Below, one piece after another: positions 24,938-34,320 of a DNA stretch of 64,000 nt. The notes under the pieces are model-generated. The model saw only the letters and a program-made list of their open reading frames with translations, was not told the DNA's origin and did not search any database. How positions within the stretch are numbered: the first letter of the stretch is position 1; each line of letters opens with the position of its first letter. Position numbers and translations under genes: made by a program. The DNA comes from RGIG2134 sp964461115. Its GTDB lineage: Bacteria; Cyanobacteriota; Vampirovibrionia; Gastranaerophilales; Gastranaerophilaceae. The stretch is taken from NCBI GenBank assembly GCA_964461115.1, contig CAYWSX010000002.1, forward strand, positions 124,001-188,000, read 5' to 3'.

Positions 24938-25579
24938 CTATTTCAAAGAAGCAATAGCTTGGGCATAATTCGCTGATTTATATACATAATTTCCCGCAAC
25001 GAGTGAGTTTGCGCCTAATTCCTTACAAAGTTTGGCGGTTTCGGCATTAATTCCGCCGTCCACCTGTATAAGAAGGCTTTCAGGAGCTTTATTGCGGACA
25101 TATTCGATTTTGTATGCAGCTTCCTCCATGAATTTCTGCCCGCTAAATCCCGGTTCAACCGTCATAATAAGTACAAGGTCTATTTTATCAAGAAACGGAT
25201 TGAGAACGTCAGCAGGTGTGTTTGGCTTGATAGAAACACCTATTTTTTTGCCGCGAGCCTTCACATAGTCGATTATATCCTCCAACTCATCCGCGCAAGC
25301 CTCATAGTGAACTGTCACAATATCTGCACCAACGTCAATGAACTTTGGAATGTAGGACATGGGATTTTCGATCATCAAATGAACATCCAGCGGCAATTTT
25401 GTAACGGGTTTCAAGGACTTTACAACAGGAATTCCTATAGTAATATTCGGAACAAAATGTCCGTCCATAACATCGATATGAAGCCAATCTGCGCCGGCAT
25501 CTTCAACTTTTTTTATCTCCGCTGCCATATTTGCAAAATCTGCCGACAAAATTGATGGCGAAATAATTATATTACTCAT
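24938..25579 (-). CDS. rpe: Ribulose-phosphate 3-epimerase
   Basis: Rpe interconverts ribulose 5-phosphate and xylulose 5-phosphate in the pentose phosphate pathway. It is a TIM barrel of 213 residues. The start SPSILSADFANM, the metal-site motifs HIDVMDGHFVPN and LDVHLMIENP, and the late MTVEPGFSGQKF and VDGGIN blocks are all canonical. The ATG lies inside the end of rnc (8-base overlap), so it closes the uvrC/pyrH/frr/cdsA/rnc run. Confidence 0.97.
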   Translation of the reverse strand: MSNIIISPSILSADFANMAAEIKKVEDAGADWLHIDVMDGHFVPNITIGIPVVKSLKPVTKLPLDVHLMIENPMSYIPKFIDVGADIVTVHYEACADELEDIIDYVKARGKKIGVSIKPNTPADVLNPFLDKIDLVLIMTVEPGFSGQKFMEEAAYKIEYVRNKAPESLLIQVDGGINAETAKLCKELGANSLVAGNYVYKSANYAQAIASLK

Positions 25580-26276
25580 TTATGACCCCAAACTTTCTGC
25601 AAGCCTCATATGCGGCTGCCTGCTCAGCTTCTTTTTTTGATTTTCCGCTTCCTTCTGAAATTTTTTCTCCGTGATAGCTTACTTCGACGTAAAATACCTT
25701 TTCATGCTCTTTACCCGCCTCGGCGACAAGAACATATTCCGGCAAATCTTTGTTTTTACCTTGAGTGTACTCCTGCAAAAGCGCTTTTGCGTTAAACTTA
25801 GCAATTTCTGTTTCCGCATGCTTGATACTGTCCTCAAAAAACGGCAGAAGGAATTCAAACACAGTTTTGTAATCCGTTTGAATATACAAAGCCCCCAAGA
25901 GCCCCTCGAAAGCACAGGCAATAGTCGAATGACGCTCACGACCACCTGTTTTTTCTTCGTGGTAGCCTATCCGAAGATATTTTTTAAGATTAATTTTGTC
26001 CGCAAACGTCACAAGGTTCGCGTCGCTAACAATGTAAGAACGAATGTTGCTTAACTCTCCCTCATTTTTATCAGGATATTTACTAAACAAAAACTCACTT
26101 GAGCACAGTTTCAAAACAGCATCGCCAAAAAACTCCAGCCTCTCATTATTTTCATTCGTGCCTAAGTTGTGTTCCTTCGAATACGAACTGTGCGTTAAAC
26201 CACGCAAAACCAATTCAGGACTTTGCACATCAACCACACTGAAACCTATGTCTTTTAAAAATTTTGAAATCTTCAT
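25572..26276 (-). CDS. rnc: Ribonuclease III
   Basis: RNase III cleaves double-stranded RNA in rRNA and mRNA maturation. The catalytic signature NERLEFFGDAVLKL lies near residue 43, with the second acidic cluster in the CAFEGLLGALY region. A C-terminal dsRNA-binding domain ends GKSKKEAEQAAAYEAC. The 234-residue length is typical. It starts directly after cdsA's upstream neighbourhood in a tightly packed operon: the cdsA stop and the rnc start are adjacent. Confidence 0.96.
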   Translation of the reverse strand: MKISKFLKDIGFSVVDVQSPELVLRGLTHSSYSKEHNLGTNENNERLEFFGDAVLKLCSSEFLFSKYPDKNEGELSNIRSYIVSDANLVTFADKINLKKYLRIGYHEEKTGGRERHSTIACAFEGLLGALYIQTDYKTVFEFLLPFFEDSIKHAETEIAKFNAKALLQEYTQGKNKDLPEYVLVAEAGKEHEKVFYVEVSYHGEKISEGSGKSKKEAEQAAAYEACRKFGVINE

Positions 26277-27185
26277 CTAAAAACCTGCTAAGGCTATTGT
26301 TCGCTTAAGTAAGTTCAAAATGTCGTACCAAAGAGAATGAGACACGACAAAATACTTGAAGAAATAGTAGGCAATAGGCGCAGAGAACATGTAGCTGTCA
26401 ACCCGGTCTAAGAAACCACCATGCCCGGGGAGCGAATCACCTGAATCCTTAACACCTGCATCCCTTTTTATCAAAGACTCACTCAAATCTCCAAGCTGTG
26501 CAAACAAAGTAATCAAAATCCCTGCGACAAGTGAATAATACCAGCTTAACTTCATAAAGTAGCCGACTATAAGCGCCGCAATAACAGCAAATACAGCCCC
26601 GCCTAATGCGCCTTCTACAGTTTTTTTAGGGCTGACAACAGGACAAAGAGGAATTTTGCCAAAATTGCATCCGACATAATATGCACCCATATCGGTCGCC
26701 AAAATAGAGAAAAACAGCATTATTAAAAATCCAAGCCCTAAATTATCAGAAACTGAGAGTATGCCAAGGCTCTCTGCCCCTAACTGCCTAATCATAATAA
26801 TGTGGCATGGAAGCCAACCGCAATATATGAAGCCGGCTATCGTAGTAGCTACATTACCTATATAAGGCTGCCTGCCCTTGAAAAGCACCGCAGCAAAAGA
26901 GGCAATTGTTGCCAAGGCAATTGCAGGAGCCATCAAATCAAGACGCTGGAATGTCGCAACTAAGGCAAAAACAACATTTACAGACATGATTACAGAGAAA
27001 AACGGATAAAAACCTTTATGGTTAAGAATTTGCACCCATTCTCTGGCGCAGAAGAAACCAAACGCGAGCGCTATAAGCATAAGAGGGATTCCTCCCATAA
27101 TTACACACGCCAATACCGCAAAGCCTATAATAACCCCTGTTGTAATCCTCAATTTATTTTTATTTAGTCTCTCCAGAAGTGACAT
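26277..27185 (-). CDS. cdsA: Phosphatidate cytidylyltransferase
   Basis: CdsA makes CDP-diacylglycerol from CTP and phosphatidic acid, the branch point of phospholipid synthesis. The protein is a polytopic membrane enzyme of 302 residues with about eight hydrophobic helices. The family signature near the C-terminus is intact (SLIKRDAGVKDSGDSLPGHG, then GFLDRVDS). Its ATG shares one base with the frr stop (TAATG). Confidence 0.95.
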   Translation of the reverse strand: MSLLERLNKNKLRITTGVIIGFAVLACVIMGGIPLMLIALAFGFFCAREWVQILNHKGFYPFFSVIMSVNVVFALVATFQRLDLMAPAIALATIASFAAVLFKGRQPYIGNVATTIAGFIYCGWLPCHIIMIRQLGAESLGILSVSDNLGLGFLIMLFFSILATDMGAYYVGCNFGKIPLCPVVSPKKTVEGALGGAVFAVIAALIVGYFMKLSWYYSLVAGILITLFAQLGDLSESLIKRDAGVKDSGDSLPGHGGFLDRVDSYMFSAPIAYYFFKYFVVSHSLWYDILNLLKRTIALAGF

Positions 27186-27745
27186 TATACTGTAAGAACC
27201 TCTTTTTCCTTATCCTCAACCGCTTTATCCACTGATTTTGTGTACTGGTCAGTGAGCTTTTGAATTTCGTTTTGATTATCTTTGATAATGTCCTCAGGAA
27301 GATTTTCTTCTTTTTCAAGCTTTTTCAAGTCATCAGTCATATCACGTCTGATGTTTCTTACTGCCACTTTAGCTTCTTCGCCAAGCTTTTTAACTTCTTT
27401 AACGCTCTCTTTTCTGCGCTCTTCAGTCAACGGCGGGAACATCATTCGAATAACAGTACCGTCAGAGTTAGGCGTGACACCGAGTTCAGCCTTAATAAGA
27501 GCTTTTTCAATTTCTTTCATGATAGATTTATCAAACGGTGAAATAACAAGCGTTGTACCGTCTTGAACCGAAACTTGAGACATTTGTCTGAGCTGAGTCG
27601 GCACACCGTAATAATCTACAAGAACTTTATCCAGAACGAGCGGATTAGCACGTCCCGAACGTATAGATGCAAACCCTTTTTTCAACTGGTTTACAGCTTT
27701 TTCCATTTTTTCTTCACCATCTAAAAATAATTCGTCAATTGACAT
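27185..27745 (-). CDS. frr: Ribosome recycling factor
   Basis: RRF splits post-termination ribosomes together with EF-G. The 186 residues are standard. Family blocks FASIRSGRANP, VDYYGVPTQLRQMSQVSV and VRNIRRDMTDDLKKL, followed by the long charged C-terminal helix, are clear. It starts one base after pyrH; the pyrH-frr order is conserved across bacteria. Confidence 0.97.
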   Translation of the reverse strand: MSIDELFLDGEEKMEKAVNQLKKGFASIRSGRANPLVLDKVLVDYYGVPTQLRQMSQVSVQDGTTLVISPFDKSIMKEIEKALIKAELGVTPNSDGTVIRMMFPPLTEERRKESVKEVKKLGEEAKVAVRNIRRDMTDDLKKLEKEENLPEDIIKDNQNEIQKLTDQYTKSVDKAVEDKEKEVLTV

Positions 27746-27746
27746 T

Positions 27747-28478
27747 TTATCCTCCTACGTATGTTCCTATGTTGTCACCTTTTAAAACTTTAATAATACT
27801 GCCTTTTTCCGCAAAATCAAATACGACAATCGGTATATCATTTTGTTTACAAAGAGCACAGGCAGAAGTATCCATTACCTTCAAACCTTTAATCATTATA
27901 TCATCATATGTGATATTTGAATACTTTTTTGCGTCAGGATTTGTTTTTGGATCATCCGAATAAACTCCGTCCACACCGTTTTTCGCCATAAGCATGATTT
28001 CAGCATCTACCTCTGAAGCGCGTAGCGCTGCCGCCGTATCAGTTGTAAAGAAGGGATTTCCGGTACCTGCCGCAAAAATAACGACTCTGCCCTTTTCAAG
28101 GTGTCGTATTGCCCTAAAACGAATATAAGGCTCAGCAATCTTATTCATATCCAACGCAGACTGTACGCGACATTCAACGTTAATCTTTCTCAAAGCGCTT
28201 TGAAGTGCAATAGCATTCATAACAGTAGCAAGCATCCCTACATAATCCCCGCTTGCCTGGTCCATGCCGAGTTTTGCAGAATTTTTCATTCCGCGGAATA
28301 TGTTTCCGCCCCCAACAACAATGGCAACTTCAGCACCGATTTTGTAAGCCTCTTTTATTTCATTCGCTATCATCTCAACCGGTTCTTGAGCAATTCCGTA
28401 TTCCTGTGTGCCCAAAAGAGCTTCCCCGCTGACTTTAAGCAAAATTCTTTTATATTTCAAACCGCTATTATTATCCAT
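27747..28478 (-). CDS. pyrH: Uridylate kinase
   Basis: PyrH phosphorylates UMP to UDP, feeding pyrimidine nucleotide synthesis. It is an amino-acid-kinase-fold protein of 243 residues with the motifs ILLKVSGEALLG, VGGGNIFRG and NGVDGVYSDDP. I start at the ATG at 28478, six bases after GTGAGG; a GTG two codons earlier falls inside that site. The gene follows uvrC by 70 bases on the same strand. Confidence 0.96.
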   Translation of the reverse strand: MDNNSGLKYKRILLKVSGEALLGTQEYGIAQEPVEMIANEIKEAYKIGAEVAIVVGGGNIFRGMKNSAKLGMDQASGDYVGMLATVMNAIALQSALRKINVECRVQSALDMNKIAEPYIRFRAIRHLEKGRVVIFAAGTGNPFFTTDTAAALRASEVDAEIMLMAKNGVDGVYSDDPKTNPDAKKYSNITYDDIMIKGLKVMDTSACALCKQNDIPIVVFDFAEKGSIIKVLKGDNIGTYVGG

Positions 28479-28548
28479 TTTCACCTCACAAAAGCATTTT
28501 CCTTATTATACTTTAAATTCAGCGTGATGAAAAGTAAAAATTTGAAAA

Positions 28549-30399
28549 TTATTCACTTTTTTGGAAATAATTAAAAACTTTTTTGGCACTGCGCTTATCA
28601 ATAATACTCTCAAGTTCCTGCAAACTGCGGGTAGATATGGTTTTCACAGACTTAAATCGTTTCATTAACAATGCCTTAGCCTCAGTTTTTAGATACTTAA
28701 TTTCATCAAGCTCAGACCTCACAGAAGCCTTGTTTCGCAAACTTCTGTGGAATGTAACGGCAAAACGGTGCGCCTCGTCTCTAATCTGCTGAAAAAAGTG
28801 CAAAGCAAGAGAAGTTTCAGGAATTATTACAGACCTTGATTTACGAGGCAGAAAAACCTCCTCCAATCGTTTTGCCAATGAAACAATATCTTGATTTTCC
28901 ACCCCAAGTTCCTCTAAAATCTTCACAGCGGAAGACAACTGTCCCTTCCCACCGTCAATTACAATCAAATCGGGGAATTCAAGATTATTTTCTTTCAAAC
29001 GCTTATAGCGGCGAGTTACAACCTCTGCCATGGATTTAAAATCGTCAGGCTTTCCTTCTGCGGAACGGATTTTAAATTTTCTATACTTCGACTTTGCAGG
29101 CAAACCATTTTCAAATGTAACCATTGAAGCAACCGTATTAGTCCCCTGAATATGTGAAATATCAAAACATTCCACTCTATGCGGAAACCTTTGCAGATTC
29201 AATTTTTCTTTCAAATAGGCGCCAATTTCGTTATAATTCGCCGCTACATCAGCCTTCTGCTCACGCAATAGTTTATCAAGGAACAAGTCAGAATTTTTCT
29301 TCGCAAGCTCAAGGAGCTCCTTTTCCTTATTTGTTTTAACTGTCGTTATTGAAACTTTTTTATTAAACTTGCGGCTCAAAAAGTCTGAATATATCTGGAT
29401 ATTTTCGGTTTTTAGCGATTCAGGCAGCAAGATTTTCTTTGGAATTTCATTTTCGGACGCGCGTTGATAATAATCCTTGATAAAAAAGTTTATAATTTCT
29501 TCTTCCGTATCGAGCACACTAGCTATATAAGGAAAATCCTTACGATTAATAAGCCTACCGCCCCTAATCTGCATTACGACCACGCCAAAAATACCATTTT
29601 TAGAAGAAATCGAAACTATGTCATCGTTGATACGAGTATTTTCAAAAACTACTTTTTGACGCTCAAGAGTCTTTGTGACATCGATGTAACTGTCGCGAAA
29701 ACGAGCTGCCTTCTCAAACTCCTGCCTTTCCGAATATTTATTCATTTCGTCGAGGAGTTTATCAGCCAGTTCCTGCTGTCGGCCCGATAAAAACATTTCA
29801 ACGGATTTAATAAGCTTTTTGTACTCTTCACTAGAAACCATTTTTTGGCAAGGCGCCAAACAACGCCCGATTTGATAATAAATACACGGTCGGTCTTTAA
29901 ATTTCGGTGTCTTACACTGCTTCAGCGGGAAAATCTTTTTCATAAGCTCAAGCGTCGTATACATAGCGCGAGAGTCCGTATAGGGACCGAAATAACGCCC
30001 TTTGGCCATGTTTATATTGCTCTTTCGCGCAATAATAATTCTCGGGTAGTCCTCATCCGTCACAACAAAGTAAGGAAATTTTTTATCATCCTTTAAAAGA
30101 ACGTTATATCGGGGTTTGTGGCGTTTTATCAGGTGAGACTCAAGAATTAAAGCCTCAATTTCTGTATCTGTAACAATGTACTCAATCCTGACAATCTTTG
30201 GCACCATAATCCGCAGTTTCGGGGAATCATGGTTTTTATTAAAATAGCTGGAAACACGGCGTTTAAGGTTTTTAGCCTTCCCGACATAAATTATCTCATC
30301 ATTTTCGTCATGATAAAGGTAGCACCCGCTGTTCACAGGCAAATACGCAAGCTGCTCTTTTATATTTTGAACTATATTATTTCTTTTGTTAACGGTCAT
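28549..30399 (-). CDS. uvrC: Excinuclease ABC subunit C
   Basis: UvrC makes both incisions in nucleotide excision repair. The N-terminal GIY-YIG nuclease appears as SGCYLYHDENDEIIYVGKAK. A Cys cluster follows (KQCKTPKFKDRPCIYYQIGR), as in many UvrC proteins, then a UVR helix hairpin. The RNase H-like nuclease domain has CFDISHIQGTNTVASMV and LIVIDGGKGQL. Helix-hairpin-helix residues close the 616-residue protein. GAGG lies before the ATG. uvrA/uvrB are not in the window. Confidence 0.96.
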   Translation of the reverse strand: MTVNKRNNIVQNIKEQLAYLPVNSGCYLYHDENDEIIYVGKAKNLKRRVSSYFNKNHDSPKLRIMVPKIVRIEYIVTDTEIEALILESHLIKRHKPRYNVLLKDDKKFPYFVVTDEDYPRIIIARKSNINMAKGRYFGPYTDSRAMYTTLELMKKIFPLKQCKTPKFKDRPCIYYQIGRCLAPCQKMVSSEEYKKLIKSVEMFLSGRQQELADKLLDEMNKYSERQEFEKAARFRDSYIDVTKTLERQKVVFENTRINDDIVSISSKNGIFGVVVMQIRGGRLINRKDFPYIASVLDTEEEIINFFIKDYYQRASENEIPKKILLPESLKTENIQIYSDFLSRKFNKKVSITTVKTNKEKELLELAKKNSDLFLDKLLREQKADVAANYNEIGAYLKEKLNLQRFPHRVECFDISHIQGTNTVASMVTFENGLPAKSKYRKFKIRSAEGKPDDFKSMAEVVTRRYKRLKENNLEFPDLIVIDGGKGQLSSAVKILEELGVENQDIVSLAKRLEEVFLPRKSRSVIIPETSLALHFFQQIRDEAHRFAVTFHRSLRNKASVRSELDEIKYLKTEAKALLMKRFKSVKTISTRSLQELESIIDKRSAKKVFNYFQKSE

Positions 30400-30547
30400 T
30401 TTAGCCTCAAAAATATTATAAGTCTTTTTTTCATTATGCGCAAAATCCTATTTCGGGAAGATGTTAAGAATCTATACAAATATACTAAAATGTGAAATCC
30501 ATTAAAAAATAATTACTTTAATAATACATGGAATTGGAGGCATAGAT

Positions 30548-30673
30548 ATGAATTTTAAAGACGACGCGCTTATTGATGAATTTAACAAATTAAACATTTG
30601 GGACATAAAAATACTTTTAAATGAGCCTGAAATTGATTTACATCTGCCTGAAATCAGGCATTTTGCAGCATAA
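30548..30673 (+). CDS. Very small protein of 41 residues
   Basis: An ATG at 30548 follows GGAGG at a good distance and opens 41 codons rich in Asp, Leu and Ile, ending LPEIRHFAA. No stop, frameshift or unusual codon use. It is amphipathic rather than membrane-spanning. It stands alone between uvrC (divergent) and the DUF192 gene (convergent, one base between stops). The strong ribosome site and the exact fit to the gap argue that it is real; function unknown. Confidence 0.55.
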   Translation: MNFKDDALIDEFNKLNIWDIKILLNEPEIDLHLPEIRHFAA

Positions 30674-30674
30674 A

Positions 30675-31019
30675 TCACTCTTCTAAAAGAATAAAATCAC
30701 CAATTGTGATTTGACAGGCGGAAATTTTCCCTAATGGAAGCTCCAAGACTTTTTTTGATGCAGAATCGTAAGGTAAAATTCTGTTTTGTGCAACATTTTC
30801 GAACACTTTTACCACTCTGAGAGTGTTATCAATGTAAAGCACATCAAAACGAAATTTCATGCCCAAAGAATGAATTTGCGAACACGGAGAAATCAGCAAG
30901 CCGTCATTTACATCGAATCCGGCTTTGCCCAAAAGCCCGCAGAGACGCGCAAAGAAATCCCGTGCCCACTTTGCGTTTTCACAGATAATTTTATTGTTCT
31001 TTTTAAGAATTATTTTCAC
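30675..31019 (-). CDS. DUF192 family protein
   Basis: A 114-residue protein with the DUF192 hallmarks: WARDFFARLCGLLGK near the N-terminus, then GLLISPCSQIHSLGM (the GMLF.P....HS.WM block of the family), FRFDVLYID and a C-terminal VLELPLG. Many members carry a signal peptide; this one does not. The biochemical role of DUF192 is not established. A single gene on its strand. Confidence 0.85.
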   Translation of the reverse strand: MKIILKKNNKIICENAKWARDFFARLCGLLGKAGFDVNDGLLISPCSQIHSLGMKFRFDVLYIDNTLRVVKVFENVAQNRILPYDSASKKVLELPLGKISACQITIGDFILLEE

Positions 31020-31148
31020 AAACTACTCCACATTTTGTAGGGTTTAAAAAGTTATATATATGTGTTATAATATGTATGTTCTTTATAATTTTATACCCTT
31101 TAAAACATTATAGCGCAAACTTATTTGGCAGAAACTGAGGTCTAAGTC

Positions 31149-31427
31149 ATGATACTCGAATATAGAGTCAACGAGTCGGATGTGCAAGCAGCCTGGCTAA
31201 AAACCCTATATGATTTAATAGAAGAATTGAACTGTAAGTGCAAAACTTACATAGAAGAAAGCTACAACAAAACGTTTAAGCAGCTTATTCGCACGCGCGT
31301 AATAGAGGTTTACGGGTCAATCACAATGCTCGACTGGTTTAAAATCCGAATGGAAAGATACCTCCATTTTATCGAAAGCTACAATCAAAAGCCCGAAATC
31401 ATAGCACATTACAAGCCTGAAGACTAA
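31149..31427 (+). CDS. Small hypothetical protein
   Basis: A 92-residue, mostly helical, charged protein (LKTLYDLIEELNCKCKTYIE, then WFKIRMERYLHFIESYNQ). No family recognised and no membrane segment. GAGG lies eight bases upstream of the ATG, TATAAT at 31066-31071 is a candidate -10, and the terminator hairpin overlaps the stop codon. This makes a compact single-gene transcript. Confidence 0.7.
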   Translation: MILEYRVNESDVQAAWLKTLYDLIEELNCKCKTYIEESYNKTFKQLIRTRVIEVYGSITMLDWFKIRMERYLHFIESYNQKPEIIAHYKPED

Positions 31428-31444
31428 ACCTTCGGGCTTTTTAA
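31413..31444 (+). terminator. Terminator overlapping the stop of the 92-residue gene
   Basis: AAGCCTGAAG pairs with CTTCGGGCTT (one G-T pair) around a seven-base loop that contains the stop codon, followed by a T-run. Confidence 0.8.
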
Positions 31445-31451
31445 TGAATTT

Positions 31452-31766
31452 TTATGCCGCAAGCTTTAGCCCGATAACACCGATTACGATAAAAATTATC
31501 GACACGATTTTTACAGTTGTGACAGGTTCATGAAAAGCTGCGATACCGACGAGTGAAACCAAAACAACACCTAGCGCTGCCCAAATTGCATATGCAATTC
31601 CAAGCGGAATTCCTTTAAGCGAAAAACTCAGAAACGTAAAACACAAAACATAAGATACAAACATCAAAAGTGCGGGAAGCCACTGTGTGAGCCCGTTAGA
31701 CAATTTCATCAAGATCGTACCAAAAACCTCTAGACATATCGCCAAGGCTAAAAATAACCAACTCAT
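31452..31766 (-). CDS. Small multidrug resistance (SMR/EmrE) family transporter
   Basis: A 104-residue protein of four membrane helices, the exact size and topology of SMR proteins. The membrane Glu is present in LALAICLEVFGTILMKLS, corresponding to EmrE Glu14. The GIPLGIAYAIWAALGVV block matches the conserved loop and helix 3. SMR members export cationic drugs or guanidinium, or move polyamines; which applies here cannot be told. Stands alone downstream of the ATP synthase cluster. Confidence 0.93.
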   Translation of the reverse strand: MSWLFLALAICLEVFGTILMKLSNGLTQWLPALLMFVSYVLCFTFLSFSLKGIPLGIAYAIWAALGVVLVSLVGIAAFHEPVTTVKIVSIIFIVIGVIGLKLAA

Positions 31767-31860
31767 AATTTACCTCAAAAATCTATTTTATCGCTCTCAT
31801 GTCATTATACAAAACGGTAAAATTATTTTCACGCAAGGTTTTCAGGAAAAGTTACAAAAA

Positions 31861-32790
31861 TTAATTTTTCAAAGCGTCCGCGCCGGAAACAACTTCCGAA
31901 AGTTCATTCGTAATAGCCGCCTGGCGAGCTTTGTTGTAATCAACAGTCAAAAGCTTAATCATATCTTCCGCACTTTGTGTAGCGGCAGACATTGCAGTCA
32001 TTCTTGACGCCAATTCGCTTGCTGTAGCTTCTAACAGCGCTTGATAGATAGTGTTTGAGATATAATAAGGAACTATTTTCTGCAAGATACTGTTTGCGTC
32101 AGTATCAAAAGTCATAAGCGGGTCAATTTTGTGCTCAGAATCAGATTCATCAGCCTGCACTACAACCGGCAGAATTTGCCAATCTTCAACAGCGTAACTC
32201 ATCATATTTTTAAAACGCGTCGTCACAATTTCAATACAGTCAATCTGTTTATCCACAAAAGCCTGCGCCATATCCTCAGCCAAAACTGTTGCGGACGTAC
32301 CGCTGATTTCGGCAGGAAAATTTTGGTAAAACTTTACAATTTCAAAGCCCAAACGTCCTGTTTGATGTTTCAAAGAATTGTATCCGCGTTGACCGATTAC
32401 AAAAAGCTTAGATTTTATACCAAGATCATTGTACTCCTCAATTTTTTTCAAAGTTCGTCTGACCACATTTGCGTTATAAGCCCCTGCCATACCTTTGTTG
32501 GAGGTAATAACAAGGATACCGACAGCTCGCTTGTCACGTTTCTGCAAAAGTACGGGATAATTGTCAATTCCTTTTTCAACAGTCAATCCGGCAACCGAGT
32601 ATTCACCCTTTACGCTGTCTAAAAGACGCATAAACATATTCGCCATTTCACGCGCGAACGGTCGAGCCGCCTTTACGGCATTTTCGGATTTTTTGACTTT
32701 CGCCGCAGCAACCATTTTCATAGCTTTGGTGATTTTCTGCGTACTCGTAATAGTTGATATTCTGTCTTTTATGTCTTTTAAATTTGGCAT
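31861..32790 (-). CDS. atpG: ATP synthase F1 gamma subunit
   Basis: The gamma subunit is the central rotor shaft. The N-terminus (LKDIKDRISTITSTQKITKA) and C-terminus (ARMTAMSAATQSAEDMI, ARQAAITNELSEVVSGADA) are highly canonical. Length is 309 residues. The extra ~35-residue insertion that photosynthetic cyanobacteria and chloroplasts carry at about two thirds of the protein is not seen: the stretch between LPVVVQ and SILQKIVPYYI is short. Last gene of the main ATP synthase cluster (atpC in cyanobacterial naming). Confidence 0.96.
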   Translation of the reverse strand: MPNLKDIKDRISTITSTQKITKAMKMVAAAKVKKSENAVKAARPFAREMANMFMRLLDSVKGEYSVAGLTVEKGIDNYPVLLQKRDKRAVGILVITSNKGMAGAYNANVVRRTLKKIEEYNDLGIKSKLFVIGQRGYNSLKHQTGRLGFEIVKFYQNFPAEISGTSATVLAEDMAQAFVDKQIDCIEIVTTRFKNMMSYAVEDWQILPVVVQADESDSEHKIDPLMTFDTDANSILQKIVPYYISNTIYQALLEATASELASRMTAMSAATQSAEDMIKLLTVDYNKARQAAITNELSEVVSGADALKN

Positions 32791-32798
32791 TTTTACCT

Positions 32799-34310
32799 TT
32801 ACATTGTTGATTTAAATTCAATAAACTTCGCTTTTAACTGCGCTTTGTCCTCATCAGACAATCCGCCACCGTCATTTAGAGCTTTTTCAAGATCAGGCAT
32901 ATTAATTTTGAAATAATCAAACCAGTTAGCTTTCAATTCCGGGATTTTCTTATTGTCAACATCATCAATCAAGCCCTGATCAGCCGCAAAAAGGATTGAA
33001 GCCTGCTCTGCAACGGAAAGCGGTTGATATTGAGGTTGTTTAAGAACTTCTGTAAGCTTTTCCCCTCTTAAAAGCTGGTCTCTTGTTGATTTATCAAGAT
33101 CAGACGCAAATTGCGCAAACGCTTCTAATTCGCGATATTGAGCGAGGTCAAGCCTTAGTTTACCCGCAACTTGTTTAATAGCTTTTGTTTGAGCAGCGCC
33201 ACCAACACGAGATACTGAGATACCGGCGTTCATAGCAGGTCTTACACCTGAGTTAAACAAGTTTGTTTCAAGGAATATTTGACCGTCAGTAATAGAAATT
33301 ACGTTAGTCGGAATATACGCAGAAACGTCACCAGCCTGAGTTTCAATAATCGGAAGAGCCGTAATACTGCCCCCGCCAAGTTCATCTGTCAATTTACAAG
33401 CTCTTTCAAGTAATCTTGAATGCAAGTAGAAAACGTCTCCAGGATAAGCCTCACGTCCCGGCGGTCTTCTCAAAAGCAAACTCATTGCACGATATGCTTG
33501 AGCATGTTTTGTCAAATCATCATAAATAATAAGAACGTGCTTGCCTTGCTCCATAAACTCTTCACCGATAGCGCAGCCTGCAAAAGGAGCGATATATTGA
33601 AGAGGAGCAGAGTCATTCGCAGTCGCCGAAACAATAATCGAATAGTCCATCGCACCGCGCTCTTCTAAAATTTTAGCTAACTGCGCAACAGTGGATGTTT
33701 TTTGACCAATGGCAACATAAATACAAATTACATCTTTGCCTTTTTGGTTCAAAATCGTGTCAATTGCAATCGCAGTCTTACCTGTTTGTCTGTCACCGAT
33801 AATAAGCTCACGCTGTCCGCGTCCGATAGGAGTCAAAGCGTCAATCGTTGTCAAACCTGTTTGAAGGGGCTGGTGAACCGATTTTCTTGTGATAATCCCC
33901 GGTGCAACACGCTCAATCGGTCTAACTTTATCAGTGTGAATATCACCTTTACCGTCAATTGGCTGTCCGTTAGGGTTAACGATACGACCAATCATAGCGT
34001 CCCCGACAGGAACAGAAGCAATCCTGCCCGTCGTTTTAACTGTCATACCTTCTTTGATATGCTTATAGTCGCCGAGAATTACAGCACCAACGTTATCTTC
34101 CTCAAGGTTCAAAATAATCCCCAAGGTGCCGTGTCCGTCCTCAAATTCGATAAGTTCACTCGCCATAGCTGAGGTCAAGCCGTAAATACGCGCGATACCG
34201 TCGCCTACCTCAAGCACCTGTCCGTTATTCGAGACTTCTACACCTGATTCGTAGTTTTCAATTTTGCTTTTAATCAGCGAACTGATTTCATCGGGTCTTA
34301 TTGCACTCAT
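32799..34310 (-). CDS. atpA: ATP synthase F1 alpha subunit
   Basis: A regulatory nucleotide-binding subunit of the F1 head, 503 residues. Walker A is GDRQTGKTAIAID, and the VLEVGDGIARIYGL N-terminal barrel is typical. SISDGQIFLE-like ITDGQIFLETNLFN and the VGGAAQTKA motif are present. It lies between delta and gamma as in cyanobacteria. The partner beta subunit is encoded about 22 kb away. Confidence 0.98.
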   Translation of the reverse strand: MSAIRPDEISSLIKSKIENYESGVEVSNNGQVLEVGDGIARIYGLTSAMASELIEFEDGHGTLGIILNLEEDNVGAVILGDYKHIKEGMTVKTTGRIASVPVGDAMIGRIVNPNGQPIDGKGDIHTDKVRPIERVAPGIITRKSVHQPLQTGLTTIDALTPIGRGQRELIIGDRQTGKTAIAIDTILNQKGKDVICIYVAIGQKTSTVAQLAKILEERGAMDYSIIVSATANDSAPLQYIAPFAGCAIGEEFMEQGKHVLIIYDDLTKHAQAYRAMSLLLRRPPGREAYPGDVFYLHSRLLERACKLTDELGGGSITALPIIETQAGDVSAYIPTNVISITDGQIFLETNLFNSGVRPAMNAGISVSRVGGAAQTKAIKQVAGKLRLDLAQYRELEAFAQFASDLDKSTRDQLLRGEKLTEVLKQPQYQPLSVAEQASILFAADQGLIDDVDNKKIPELKANWFDYFKINMPDLEKALNDGGGLSDEDKAQLKAKFIEFKSTM

Positions 34311-34320
34311 TTTTTTATCC

